This document shows positions 1 through 7,258 of a DNA stretch of 64,000 bases, one piece after another. The notes under the pieces are model-generated. The model searched no databases and was not told the DNA's origin. It worked only from the letters and a program-made list of their open reading frames with translations. Each line of letters starts with the position of its first letter. Positions within the stretch are counted from its first letter, which is position 1. Origin of the DNA: Streptomyces avermitilis MA-4680 = NBRC 14893 (GTDB lineage: Bacteria; Actinomycetota; Actinomycetes; Streptomycetales; Streptomycetaceae); assembly GCF_000009765.2 (NCBI RefSeq), contig NC_003155.5, positions 4,030,001 to 4,094,000 on the forward strand, given 5' to 3'. The position numbers and the translations under genes were made by a program.

Positions 1-468
1 TCGGTCATCGGCAACTCCGACCTGCCGCAGCAGCAGCTGTGGGGCACGGTGCTGGCGTGCGCGATCGCGTCGCGTTCGCCGCGCGTGCTGCGCGAGCTGG
101 AGCCTCAGGCGAAGGCGAACCTGTCGCCGGAGGCGTACACGGCCGCCAAGTCGGCCGCGGCCATCATGGCGATGAACAACGTCTTCTACCGCACGCGGCA
201 CCTGCTGTCCGACCCGGAGTACGGGACGCTGCGCGCCGGGCTGCGGATGAACGTCATCGGCAACCCTGGTGTGGAGAAGGTCGACTTCGAGCTGTGGTCG
301 CTCGCGGTGTCCGCGGTGAACGGCTGCGGTCAGTGCCTCGACTCCCACGAGCAGGTGCTCCGCAAGGCGGGCGTCGACCGGGACACGATCCAGGAGGCGT
401 TCAAGATCGCGGCGGTGATCCAGGCGGTCGGTACGACGCTGGACGCCGAGGCGGTTCTCGCGGAGTAG
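1..468 (+). CDS. ahpD: AhpD-type alkyl hydroperoxide reductase (5' truncated by window)
   Basis: The reading frame is open from base 1, so the N-terminus lies outside the window. The 155 visible residues carry the CMD/AhpD fold signature, with the redox pair in VNGCGQCLDSHEQVL (Cys-x-x-Cys and the downstream His). In actinobacteria AhpD is the thiol adaptor that re-reduces the peroxiredoxin AhpC, linking it to lipoamide-type reductants in the cytoplasmic peroxide defence. AhpC and OxyR are normally just upstream, so they are expected to the left of the window. The gene ends at TAG 466-468 and is followed by a strong hairpin. Identification is confident from the CxxC context. Confidence 0.93.
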   Translation, partial: SVIGNSDLPQQQLWGTVLACAIASRSPRVLRELEPQAKANLSPEAYTAAKSAAAIMAMNNVFYRTRHLLSDPEYGTLRAGLRMNVIGNPGVEKVDFELWSLAVSAVNGCGQCLDSHEQVLRKAGVDRDTIQEAFKIAAVIQAVGTTLDAEAVLAE

Positions 469-484
469 TTCCTACGCGGCGTGC

Positions 485-515
485 GGCCCCGTCCACCCTT
501 GTGGTGGGCGGGGCC
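485..515. terminator. Bidirectional hairpin between convergent genes
   Basis: A 13-bp stem, GGCCCCGTCCACC (485-497) against GGTGGGCGGGGCC (503-515), has one G-U pair and a 5-nt loop. It sits between ahpD (+) and the AI-2E family gene (-) and can terminate both transcripts. Confidence 0.7.
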
Positions 516-553
516 CATGTGTTTCCCGCCCCCGCCGTGGCGAGGGAAGGCCG

Positions 554-1876
554 CTACGACGCCGGCGCCTCGGACGGCTCGGTCGGGGTCTGCGCCGGTG
601 GGGTCGCCGTCGTGGCCTGGCGTACGGCCCGGTCCTGGGAGTACGAACGCAGGGACCCGACCACCGTGTTCGTCACCGCCACCAACGGCACCGCCACCAC
701 CGCACCGCCGATCCCCGCGACCATTCCGCCGGCCGCCACCGACAGCACCACCGCCAGCGGGTGGACACGGACCGCGCGGCCCAGGATGAACGGCTGGAGG
801 ATGTGGCCCTCGATCTGCTGGACCGCGAGCACCACCGCCAGCGTCAGCACCGCCGTGAAGACGCCCTGGGTCACCAGCGCCACCACGACCGCCAGCGCGC
901 CCGACACCACCGCGCCCACCAGTGGGATGAACGCGAAGAGGAAGATGAAGACGGCGAGCGGTACGGCCATCGGGACGTCCAGGAAGTAGATTCCCAGGCC
1001 GATGAAGATCGCGTCGATCATCGCCACTATCACCGTGCCGCGCACATACGCGGTCAGCGTCCGCCAGGCCCGCGGCCCCGCTCCCGCGACGCCCGGCCGG
1101 GCCGCCGACGGCACCAGCTTCAGCGTCCACTCCCAGATGCGCCGGCCGTCGTAGAGCAGGAACAGCGTCGAGAACATGGTGAGCAGGATGCCGGTCAGCG
1201 CCTCGACGATGACCGTGACGCCCTCCAGACCCGCGGACGTTATCTGGTCCGTGTTCGCGCCGACGGCCTCGCGCAGGTTCTTCGCGATCTCGTTGATCTG
1301 CTTGGGCGTGACGTGGAAGGGGCTGTTCAGCAGCCACTTCCGCAGTTCGTCGATACCGTCCTGGACCTGGTTGGAGAGGTTGTCGATGTTCTCCATGACC
1401 TGCCAGGTCACGAACCACCCGATCAGACCCATCACGACGAAGCCGAGGATCGCGGTCAGCGCGGTCGCGAGGCCGCGCGGCACGCCGTGACGGGTCAGGC
1501 GTGCCACGGTGGGCTGAAGCAGTGCCGTGATGAGCAGCGCGGCCACGAAGGCCAGCACGACCAGCTGTACGGCGCTGATGACCCGCATCAACACCCAGAC
1601 GGTGCCCGCGAGTACGAGCAGCCGCCAACCGGCCTCCGCCGCGACCCTCATCCCCCACGGCACGGCCACGGCGGGATCGGGACGGGCGGAGACGGCGGGA
1701 GCGTACTCGGGAGGGGGCGGGACGTGGTCCGGGGTCTGAGCGGGAACCGGGGGCGAGCCGTCCGACGGCGCGTCGGACGTCTCCTTCTCCACCTCGGCGC
1801 GGCGCTCGTCCAACCGCTCACCCATCTCGGTCAGTCCGGCGCCGAGCCGGCCGATCCACCGTGGCACCTTCGACAT
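554..1876 (-). CDS. AI-2E family (PerM-like) membrane transporter
   Basis: 440 residues. The start is the ATG at 1876, preceded by GAGGAC at RBS distance; the longer frame upstream looks non-coding. The first ~115 residues are charged and proline-rich. Several hydrophobic segments follow in the arrangement of the AI-2E transporter family (PF01594): an N-terminal pair including LVVLAFVAALLITALL, a central soluble loop with amphipathic helices (residues ~190-265), then a C-terminal block of clustered TM segments with FLFAFIPLVGAVVSG and GHILQPFILGR, which are the most conserved family motifs. Members are integral membrane proteins. Some export small molecules or ions (AI-2, Na+/H+), but the substrate cannot be read from sequence. 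It is convergent with ahpD and probably monocistronic. Confidence 0.88.
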   Translation of the reverse strand: MSKVPRWIGRLGAGLTEMGERLDERRAEVEKETSDAPSDGSPPVPAQTPDHVPPPPEYAPAVSARPDPAVAVPWGMRVAAEAGWRLLVLAGTVWVLMRVISAVQLVVLAFVAALLITALLQPTVARLTRHGVPRGLATALTAILGFVVMGLIGWFVTWQVMENIDNLSNQVQDGIDELRKWLLNSPFHVTPKQINEIAKNLREAVGANTDQITSAGLEGVTVIVEALTGILLTMFSTLFLLYDGRRIWEWTLKLVPSAARPGVAGAGPRAWRTLTAYVRGTVIVAMIDAIFIGLGIYFLDVPMAVPLAVFIFLFAFIPLVGAVVSGALAVVVALVTQGVFTAVLTLAVVLAVQQIEGHILQPFILGRAVRVHPLAVVLSVAAGGMVAGIGGAVVAVPLVAVTNTVVGSLRSYSQDRAVRQATTATPPAQTPTEPSEAPAS

Positions 1877-1960
1877 GATCCGTCCTCTTCCCCCGTTGCT
1901 CCCCACCACTCCCCCCTGGAGTCGTCGGTTCCGACCGTACATGGCCGGGGCTCCCACGAC

Positions 1961-1995
1961 CGAAGCCCCTCACCTTTAGACGGTGAGGGGCTTCG
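1961..1995 (-). terminator. Perfect 14-bp hairpin downstream of the SLT gene
   Basis: CGAAGCCCCTCACC (1961-1974) pairs perfectly with GGTGAGGGGCTTCG (1982-1995) over a 7-nt loop. It lies 33 bp past the SLT-protein stop and 84 bp upstream of the next minus-strand start. There is no U-tract, as is common in Streptomyces. Confidence 0.75.
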
Positions 1996-2028
1996 GGAGG
2001 TTGAGCGGCGGCCGGGGCCGCGGTCGGC

Positions 2029-2724
2029 TCAGTACCAGTGGTTGGCCTGCCAGAAGGACCAGGCCTCGCACGGACTGCCGTAGCGGCTGTCCATGTAGTT
2101 GAGGCCCCACTTGATCTGGGTGGCCGGGTTGGTCTGCCAGTCGGAACCGACGGACGACATCTTGGAGCCGGGCAGCGCCTGGAAGAGACCGTAGGCGCCG
2201 GAAGAGGCGTTGACCGCCTTGTAGTTCCAGCTGGACTCGTGGTCCACGATGTTGCTGAAGCACTGGAACTGGCCGCTCGGCACCATCTGGGTCGCCATCG
2301 CCTGGATCTGCGCGATGGTGTACGAGCCCTGGACGGGGAAGCTGGTGGAGCGGACCGAGGCGCGGCTGGCCTTGGTCTCGGCCTCCTTGCGCGCCTTCGC
2401 GTCGGCTTCCGCCTTCTTCGCGGCCTTCTGCTTGGCGACCGCGTCCTCGGCTGCCTGCTTGCGGGCCGACGCCTCGGCGTCCTTCTTGGCGCTCGCATCC
2501 GCGGCGATGGCCTGTGCGTCGGCCTGCTGCGTCAGGGATGCGGTCTGTACCTGGGCCTGCTGACCCGCGGGGATGTCCGCGAGAAGCGTCGAGTCGCTCG
2601 CCAGTGCTTCGGCGTCGCTCGAGGGCTGCCCGGTGCTGCCCGAGGCAACACCAGTCACGGCGCCGACAGCGGTGACCGCGGTGGCCGAAGCCACTGCGAA
2701 TCCCCGGACCGAAATCCGGCTCAC
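2029..2724 (-). CDS. Secreted transglycosylase SLT-domain protein
   Basis: 231 residues from the GTG at 2724, which has AAGGAAA just upstream; an in-frame ATG at 2742 is an alternative. A signal peptide (RGFAVASATAVTAVGAVTGVASG) is followed by an Ala/Lys/Glu-rich helical linker (~45-130), then a C-terminal lysozyme-like SLT domain of ~95 residues. The domain contains HESSWNY with the presumed catalytic Glu, the SSGAYGLFQALPG loop and a terminal W-x-x-NHWY. Such small Streptomyces cell-wall enzymes cleave peptidoglycan glycan strands during growth and spore resuscitation. The 425-bp leader contains hairpins. I looked for the c-di-AMP (ydaO) riboswitch known upstream of several Streptomyces wall-lytic genes and did not find a convincing match. 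Confidence 0.85.
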   Translation of the reverse strand: MSRISVRGFAVASATAVTAVGAVTGVASGSTGQPSSDAEALASDSTLLADIPAGQQAQVQTASLTQQADAQAIAADASAKKDAEASARKQAAEDAVAKQKAAKKAEADAKARKEAETKASRASVRSTSFPVQGSYTIAQIQAMATQMVPSGQFQCFSNIVDHESSWNYKAVNASSGAYGLFQALPGSKMSSVGSDWQTNPATQIKWGLNYMDSRYGSPCEAWSFWQANHWY

Positions 2725-3149
2725 ACGGTTTCCTTCCAGCATCGCCCGCCACAGGTGACCCTTGCGGACGCAATCGTGCCCTTGACGCTGGCCTCCCAAC
2801 TGCTTGGTCACGGGAGGCGCGGGCCCGGTGGGCAACTCCCTTGAGGGGAGCGCCGCGTGGTACTCGGGCGGCATACGACGGCTCTATGGAGTTCTGGTGC
2901 TTCTGCTGTGCCGTACCGCTGGGGGTACAGGTGTGTCGTATGCGGGGCCTGACAGGAAGGAGACTCTGCCGCACCCGGATACCGCGAGGCAATTCTGCGT
3001 TGCGTGTGAAAGCTCACATGCCGTTTGACCCCAGGGAAATCCGGAAAGCCCCACACGCCGAAGCGCCGCCCAGCTAGGCTCTCTGCCTTTGCTGGACGGC
3101 GCCAACTATCGGATAACCGGCCTTAATTGGAAGCCGGTTGTCGAACCCG
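2725..3149. other. Non-coding leader/intergenic region
   Basis: No credible gene. On the minus strand this is the promoter and leader of the SLT gene. It holds inverted repeats GCCTCCC/GGGAGGC (2791-2797 with 2812-2818) and CTCCC/GGGAG near 2835-2850. Just after the phoH stop, AACCGGC (3115-3121) pairs with GCCGGTT (3133-3139), a weak terminator candidate. The stretch 2985-3050 is less GC-rich than its surroundings and is a plausible promoter region. Confidence 0.5.
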
Positions 3150-4475
3150 TCAGACCTGCCCGTCCTCCAGCATTTCGGTCACAAGGGCCGCAATCTGGGA
3201 CCGTTCGGACCGGGTCAGCGTGACGTGCGCGAAGAGCGGATGTCCCTTCAGCTTCTCCACCACGGCGACGACACCGTCGTACCGCCCCACTCGCAGATTG
3301 TCCCTTTGCGCCACGTCATGGGTCAGAACGACCCGCGAATTGGCCCCGATCCGGGACAGAACGGTCAGGAGTACATTCCGTTCGAGCGACTGGGCCTCGT
3401 CCACGATCACGAACGCGTCGTGCAGCGAACGGCCGCGGATGTGGGTGAGCGGAAGGACCTCCAGCATCCCGCGCGCGGTGACCTCTTCGATGACCTCGCG
3501 GCTGGTGACCGCGGACAGGGTGTCGAAGACCGCCTGCGCCCACGGGCTCATCTTCTCGGACTCGGAACCGGGCAGATAGCCGAGCTCCTGCCCGCCCACC
3601 GCGTACAACGGCCGGAAGACCATCACCTTCTGATGCTGACGCCGCTCCAGCACCGCTTCCAGGCCCGCGCACAGCGCGAGCGCGGACTTGCCGGTGCCGG
3701 CCCGGCCGCCCATCGACACGATCCCGATGTCCGGGTCGAGGAGAAGATCGAGCGCGATGCGCTGCTCGGCGCTGCGCCCCTTGATCCCGAACGCCTCCCG
3801 TTCGCCGCGCACCAGCCGGACGTTCCCCTCCGAGGTGACGCGGCCCAGGGCCTTGCCCCGCTCGGACTGGATCGTCAGGCCCGTGTGCACGGGAAGGTCG
3901 GCCGCCTCGGGGACATACACGTGTCCCTCGTCGAAGAGGATGTCCACCTGCTCGCCCGCCAGGGTCAGCTCGGCCATCCCGGTCCAGCCGGAGGAGCCCG
4001 TGATGGCGAGTTCCGCGCGGTACTCCTCGGCGAGGAGACCGACGGACGAGGCCTTGATCCTGAGCGGGAGGTCCTTCGACACGACGGTGACGTCGTACCC
4101 CTCGGCCTGCAGATTGCGGGCCACCGCGAGGATGCGGGAGTCGTTGTCCCCCAGGCGGTAGCCGCTGGGCAGCACGCTGGGGTCCGAGTGGTTGAGCTCG
4201 ACGCGTACCGTCCCGCCGAGCTCCCCGATGGGAATGGGGGCGTCGAGGCGACCGTGCCGGACCCGGAACTCGTCGAGGAGGCGCAGGGCCTGCCGGGCGA
4301 AGTAGCCGAGTTCGGGATGGTGCCGCTTGGCCTCCAGCTCCGTGACCACGACGATCGGCAGCACTACCTCGTGCTCGTCGAAGCGGTTCAGAGCGTGCGG
4401 GTCGGCCAGCAGGACGCTGGTGTCGAGAACATAGGTGCGCCGGTCTGGCTTGTGGCGCTTTGTGCTGGTCACCAC
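3150..4475 (-). CDS. PIN-PhoH fusion ATPase (PhoH2-like)
   Basis: 441 residues in two domains. Residues ~14-150 form a PIN nuclease-like domain (YVLDTSVLLADP with the first acidic residue, TELEAKR, DNDSRILAVARNL). Residues ~240-441 form the PhoH P-loop ATPase, with Walker A in GRAGTGKSALAL and Walker B in FVIVDEAQSLERN. A small linker domain lies between. In mycobacteria the PIN-PhoH protein is an ATP-dependent RNA helicase/RNase, and a role in RNA processing is inferred here by homology. It lies downstream of the cis-prenyl transferase on the same strand, with a 301-bp gap that contains a strong hairpin, so it is probably transcribed separately. Length matches the fused subfamily rather than single-domain PhoH. 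Confidence 0.92.
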   Translation of the reverse strand: MVTSTKRHKPDRRTYVLDTSVLLADPHALNRFDEHEVVLPIVVVTELEAKRHHPELGYFARQALRLLDEFRVRHGRLDAPIPIGELGGTVRVELNHSDPSVLPSGYRLGDNDSRILAVARNLQAEGYDVTVVSKDLPLRIKASSVGLLAEEYRAELAITGSSGWTGMAELTLAGEQVDILFDEGHVYVPEAADLPVHTGLTIQSERGKALGRVTSEGNVRLVRGEREAFGIKGRSAEQRIALDLLLDPDIGIVSMGGRAGTGKSALALCAGLEAVLERRQHQKVMVFRPLYAVGGQELGYLPGSESEKMSPWAQAVFDTLSAVTSREVIEEVTARGMLEVLPLTHIRGRSLHDAFVIVDEAQSLERNVLLTVLSRIGANSRVVLTHDVAQRDNLRVGRYDGVVAVVEKLKGHPLFAHVTLTRSERSQIAALVTEMLEDGQV

Positions 4476-4651
4476 GGAAGGACGTACCCCCTCGGATGAG
4501 GTCGGGGAGCGACGAAGGAGATCTGGACCGGTCGACGGCCGCGATGCACGGGCCGTGGACCGGCCCTCCGCTTCGTCCGCGCTGTGACCGCACGGTCGGG
4601 CTGGTGCAAAGGGCCTCCCGGGCGGACGGCCCCGAGCCGCCCGCTGAGATA

Positions 4652-4674
4652 CGACACCCGTGGTTCGGGTGTCG
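4652..4674 (-). terminator. Perfect 9-bp hairpin in the uppS-phoH gap
   Basis: CGACACCCG (4652-4660) pairs with CGGGTGTCG (4666-4674) over a 5-nt loop. It lies about 100 bp past the prenyl transferase stop. It may terminate that gene or structure the phoH leader. The rest of 4476-4776 shows nothing else recognisable. Confidence 0.55.
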
Positions 4675-4776
4675 ACCTCCTTGCCTTATGCCCTCGAACA
4701 AGCGCTGCCATGCCACGGCATATGACGGCGCACTGATGAACTCCCTATTACTACTGTCCCGGCGGTGGTGTGCGGG

Positions 4777-5550
4777 TCAGTTCCCGTACCGCCGGTGTCG
4801 CGCCGCGTAGTCGCGCAGGGCGCGCAAGAAGTCGACCTTGCGGAAGGCCGGCCAGAAGACCTCACAGAAGTAGTACTCGGAGTGAGCGGTCTGCCACAGC
4901 ATGAAACCGGACAGCCGCTGCTCGCCGCTCGTCCGGATCACCAGGTCCGGGTCGGGCTGGGCGCCGGTGTAGAGGTGCTTGCCGATGAGGTCGACGTCGA
5001 CGGCGTCGGCGAGGTCCGGGATCGACGTGCCCTTCTCGTGGGCGTCGAGGAGCATCGAGCGCACGGCGTCGGCGATCTCCTGGCGGCCGCCGTAGCCGAT
5101 GGCGACGTTGACGAGTATCCCGTCGACGTGCGCGGTGGTCTCCTCGGCCTCCTTGAGCGCGTTCTGCATCTGGGAGGGCAGGATGTCCGGCGTGCCCACG
5201 TGGTGCACGCGCCAGCGGCCGTCGGCGGCGAGGGTGCGTACGACCCCCTCGATGATCCCGAGCAGCGGGCCGAGTTCTTCCTGCGGACGGTCGAAGTTGT
5301 CCGTCGACAGGAGCCACAGGGTGACGACCCCGACATCGGTCTCCGAGCACCAGCCGAGGAATTCCTCGATCTTGTCGGCCCCGGCCCGGTGTCCCTGGGC
5401 GGTGGTGGAGCCCGCCGCCTTCGCCCAGCGGCGGTTGCCGTCCATGATGACCCCGATGTGCTTGGGCACCTGGTCGTGGTCGAGATGGCCTTCCACCCTG
5501 CGTGCATAGAACCTGACCAGCAGGCGGCGCAGGTTGTCCCGCAGGTTCAC
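4777..5550 (-). CDS. uppS: Isoprenyl transferase (cis-prenyl diphosphate synthase)
   Basis: 257 residues from the GTG at 5550 (GGAGGGG lies 11 nt upstream). It carries the cis-prenyl transferase signatures: HIGVIMDGNRRWA near residue 31 with the catalytic Asp, LWLLSTDNFDRP, and the C-terminal RTSGEQRLSGFMLWQ and EYYFCEVFWPAF blocks. The family condenses isopentenyl diphosphate units onto allylic diphosphates in cis to make the polyprenyl carrier lipid for cell-wall synthesis at the cytoplasmic membrane. Streptomyces usually have more than one paralogue with different chain lengths, and which product this one makes cannot be read from sequence. Confidence 0.95.
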   Translation of the reverse strand: MNLRDNLRRLLVRFYARRVEGHLDHDQVPKHIGVIMDGNRRWAKAAGSTTAQGHRAGADKIEEFLGWCSETDVGVVTLWLLSTDNFDRPQEELGPLLGIIEGVVRTLAADGRWRVHHVGTPDILPSQMQNALKEAEETTAHVDGILVNVAIGYGGRQEIADAVRSMLLDAHEKGTSIPDLADAVDVDLIGKHLYTGAQPDPDLVIRTSGEQRLSGFMLWQTAHSEYYFCEVFWPAFRKVDFLRALRDYAARHRRYGN

Positions 5551-6135
5551 GTGATTGTCAGCCCCTCCGTACGGATCGGACAGGCGCGGCCGAGGGCGAT
5601 CCCTGTCCGGATGGCGGTCCTCGGGGCCTGTCCGTATGGCGGTCCCCGGGGGCGAAGCCTACCCCCGGGGAGGCGTGGCTCCGCCAAGGGGTGTCACGGG
5701 CACGCCAAGGGGTGTGCGGGGCCCTACGTGGTGCCGGCATCGATCCGGACACCCCGCCCGAGGAGGCGACGGGCGGCCTGACGTCGGTGTCCGGCAGGGC
5801 AGGGCGCTGTATGCGGACATCCGCTCCTGCACCAGTGAGCGGACCGCCGAAACGCCCGGCCGCTCACCGAAATGGGCGTACGTCCCCTCATCCACCGGTC
5901 CTCGCACTCGATGATCAGCGGCTGGGCCGGAGGCGACAGCCGCTCGACGTGCCGGCTCTCCGGGCGGTCCCCGGGTGAGTCCCTGCGTGAGTCCCTGGGC
6001 ACCGGTCCGGCGGGCGACATGGGGGCGGCAGGCCGACTGAGCGGGCTGAACGACATCACTGCCCGCTGCGACCGGGGCCCTCCGGGCCCGTGGGGGGGGG
6101 CGCAGGGGGGCGCTCACCGGCCTGGGGCGGGAGGG
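5551..6135. other. Intergenic region with short repeats and hairpins
   Basis: No gene supported. It contains CCCCGGGGG (5644-5652) perfectly paired with CCCCCGGGG (5662-5670), two near-identical copies of the motif CTGTCCGNATGGCGGTCC (around 5610-5650), and two copies of GCCAAGGGGTGT (around 5690 and 5704). These look like Streptomyces extragenic repeats. Several long frames exist here but lack RBS and coding bias. Confidence 0.45.
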
Positions 6136-6180
6136 AAACAAAAAACGGGCCGGTCCGTGGGGGGGAGACGGACCGGCCCG
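6136..6180 (-). terminator. Strong intrinsic terminator reading on the minus strand
   Basis: A 13-bp perfect stem, CGGGCCGGTCCGT (6146-6158) with ACGGACCGGCCCG (6168-6180), has a 9-nt loop. On the minus strand it is followed at once by TTTTTTGTTT (6145-6136), a textbook rho-independent terminator, rare in this GC range. No conventional minus-strand gene lies upstream of it. Confidence 0.8.
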
Positions 6181-6239
6181 AGGGGGGGTTTCCACCATAA
6201 CCCTTCGTAAGTGATGCTGCGTGCATCGGCGTGCCACAA

Positions 6240-6371
6240 CTACTCTCCGAAGTTGCCCGGCGACGCGACGGTGGCCGCGGAGGCGTTCATTCCGGGCGGG
6301 ATCATGGCCGAATCGCAGCGGATTCCAAGGGAATCGTTCGGAATCAGAAATAATCCGGAGGATTTGCGCAC
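6240..6371 (-). CDS. Possible 43-residue ORF upstream of the orphan terminator
   Basis: A GTG-started frame of 43 codons ends 60 bp before the strong minus-strand terminator. The peptide starts VRKSSGLFLIPNDS and has no recognised motif. Its third-position GC is modest (11 of 43 codons end in A or T) and it includes a TTA codon, so it is either a bldA-dependent small ORF, a recently acquired one, or simply part of a non-coding transcript. The reason to list it is the terminator, which implies that something is transcribed on this strand. Confidence 0.2.
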   Translation of the reverse strand: MRKSSGLFLIPNDSLGIRCDSAMIPPGMNASAATVASPGNFGE

Positions 6372-6465
6372 AGTTGTAGATCTTTCGGCGACACGCCCCG
6401 GCGTACTCCGGGCGGGTGACACGCGCCGGGAACGCCCGCTTGACGCCGGCGCTAACTTCGCAGCC

Positions 6466-6801
6466 ATGGCCACGTTCACCACCCCCGGGACACCCGAACC
6501 GGTCCCGCTGGAGCTCGCGAAGTCGGCCCGCGCCCGGCGGCGCGGGCTGCTGAGGCGCGAGGGGATCGAGGGGGCACTGCTGCTGAGCCCGGCGAACTCG
6601 GTGCACACCCTGGGGATGCGGTTCGCGGTCGATGTCGCCTATCTGGACCGCGAGCTGCGGGTCCTGGCGGTGCGGACCATGCGTCCGGGCCGGATCGGAC
6701 GGCCGCGACCGCGGGCCCGGCATGTCCTGGAGGCGGAGGCCGGGGCGATGGAGCGGTGGGGGGTCCGGCGTGGGGTGCGGGTCGCCGTACGCGGCGGGTG
6801 A
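6466..6801 (+). CDS. DUF192 family protein
   Basis: 111 residues from the ATG at 6466, the start of convincing homology; there is no RBS. A TAACTT hexamer at 6453-6458 would place transcription start at the ATG, so the mRNA may be leaderless. The core LLLSPANSVHTLGMRFAVDVAYLD matches the DUF192 consensus (H-T-x-G-M-R-F-x-I/V-D-V), a small beta-barrel found in many bacteria as a secreted or cytoplasmic protein of unknown role. This copy has no signal peptide. It is followed by a perfect hairpin and stands alone. Confidence 0.75.
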   Translation: MATFTTPGTPEPVPLELAKSARARRRGLLRREGIEGALLLSPANSVHTLGMRFAVDVAYLDRELRVLAVRTMRPGRIGRPRPRARHVLEAEAGAMERWGVRRGVRVAVRGG

Positions 6802-6824
6802 CGCCGCGTCAGCCGGTGCACGCG

Positions 6825-6855
6825 GCATCGCGCAGCCCCCTCCACTGCGCGATGC
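6825..6855 (+). terminator. Hairpin downstream of the DUF192 gene
   Basis: GCATCGCGCAG (6825-6835) and CTGCGCGATGC (6845-6855) form a perfect 11-bp stem with a 9-nt loop, 24 bp after the DUF192 stop. Confidence 0.65.
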
Positions 6856-7120
6856 CACTCGCGCAGCTTTGCTCACGCGAATTACCTTGGTCTGAACTTA
6901 CGTGAGGGGGCACGGCGAAGCGAGCCGCCCTCGGTAACGATGCGGAAAACCTGCGGTTCTCGCCGGGATCCGTGGAGAGCAGGGAGGGTTGAACTCGTTC
7001 AGGTCGTGCGGACTGTGTGGATCAAGGATGATTTCCAGCGACCTGTTCCGCCATATTCTGATCACCCCATTCACCCCGATGTGCCGGAGCAACTCCCCCG
7101 AAGCGCGGGTACCGCGGCGC

Positions 7121-7201
7121 GTGCGGCACGTGCGGCGCGTGCGGCGCGTGCGGCGCGTGCGGCGCGTGCGGCGCGTGCGGCGCGTGCGGCGCGTGCGGCG
7201 C
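7121..7201. repeat. Nine tandem copies of a 9-bp repeat
   Basis: The unit GTGCGGCGC is repeated nine times; the first copy has one A substitution. It lies in the 457-bp gap before the AlkZ-like gene, 57 bp upstream of its start. Frames through it give only Arg/Val or Ala/Arg runs, with no RBS, so it is treated as non-coding. The rest of 6856-7258 shows nothing recognisable. Confidence 0.9.
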
Positions 7202-7258
7202 CCGGAAGGATCACCCAAGCGGTCAGGATCTGACCTCATTGCCTTCTAACGTCGCCGC

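Noticed and set aside
2725..3149. Possible c-di-AMP (ydaO-type) riboswitch before the SLT-domain gene
   Set aside because: Such riboswitches precede some Streptomyces wall-hydrolase genes, and the leader does contain hairpins, but I could not match the conserved core sequences. Covariance-model search would decide.
5558..6210. Long plus- and minus-strand frames in the 5.6-6.2 kb gap
   Set aside because: Compositions are Arg/Pro/Gly-rich shadows of extragenic repeats, without RBS or homology.
7100..7239. Arg/Thr or Ala/Arg repeat proteins over the 9-bp tandem repeat
   Set aside because: All frames through the array are open because of the repeat; none has an RBS or non-repetitive coding sequence.
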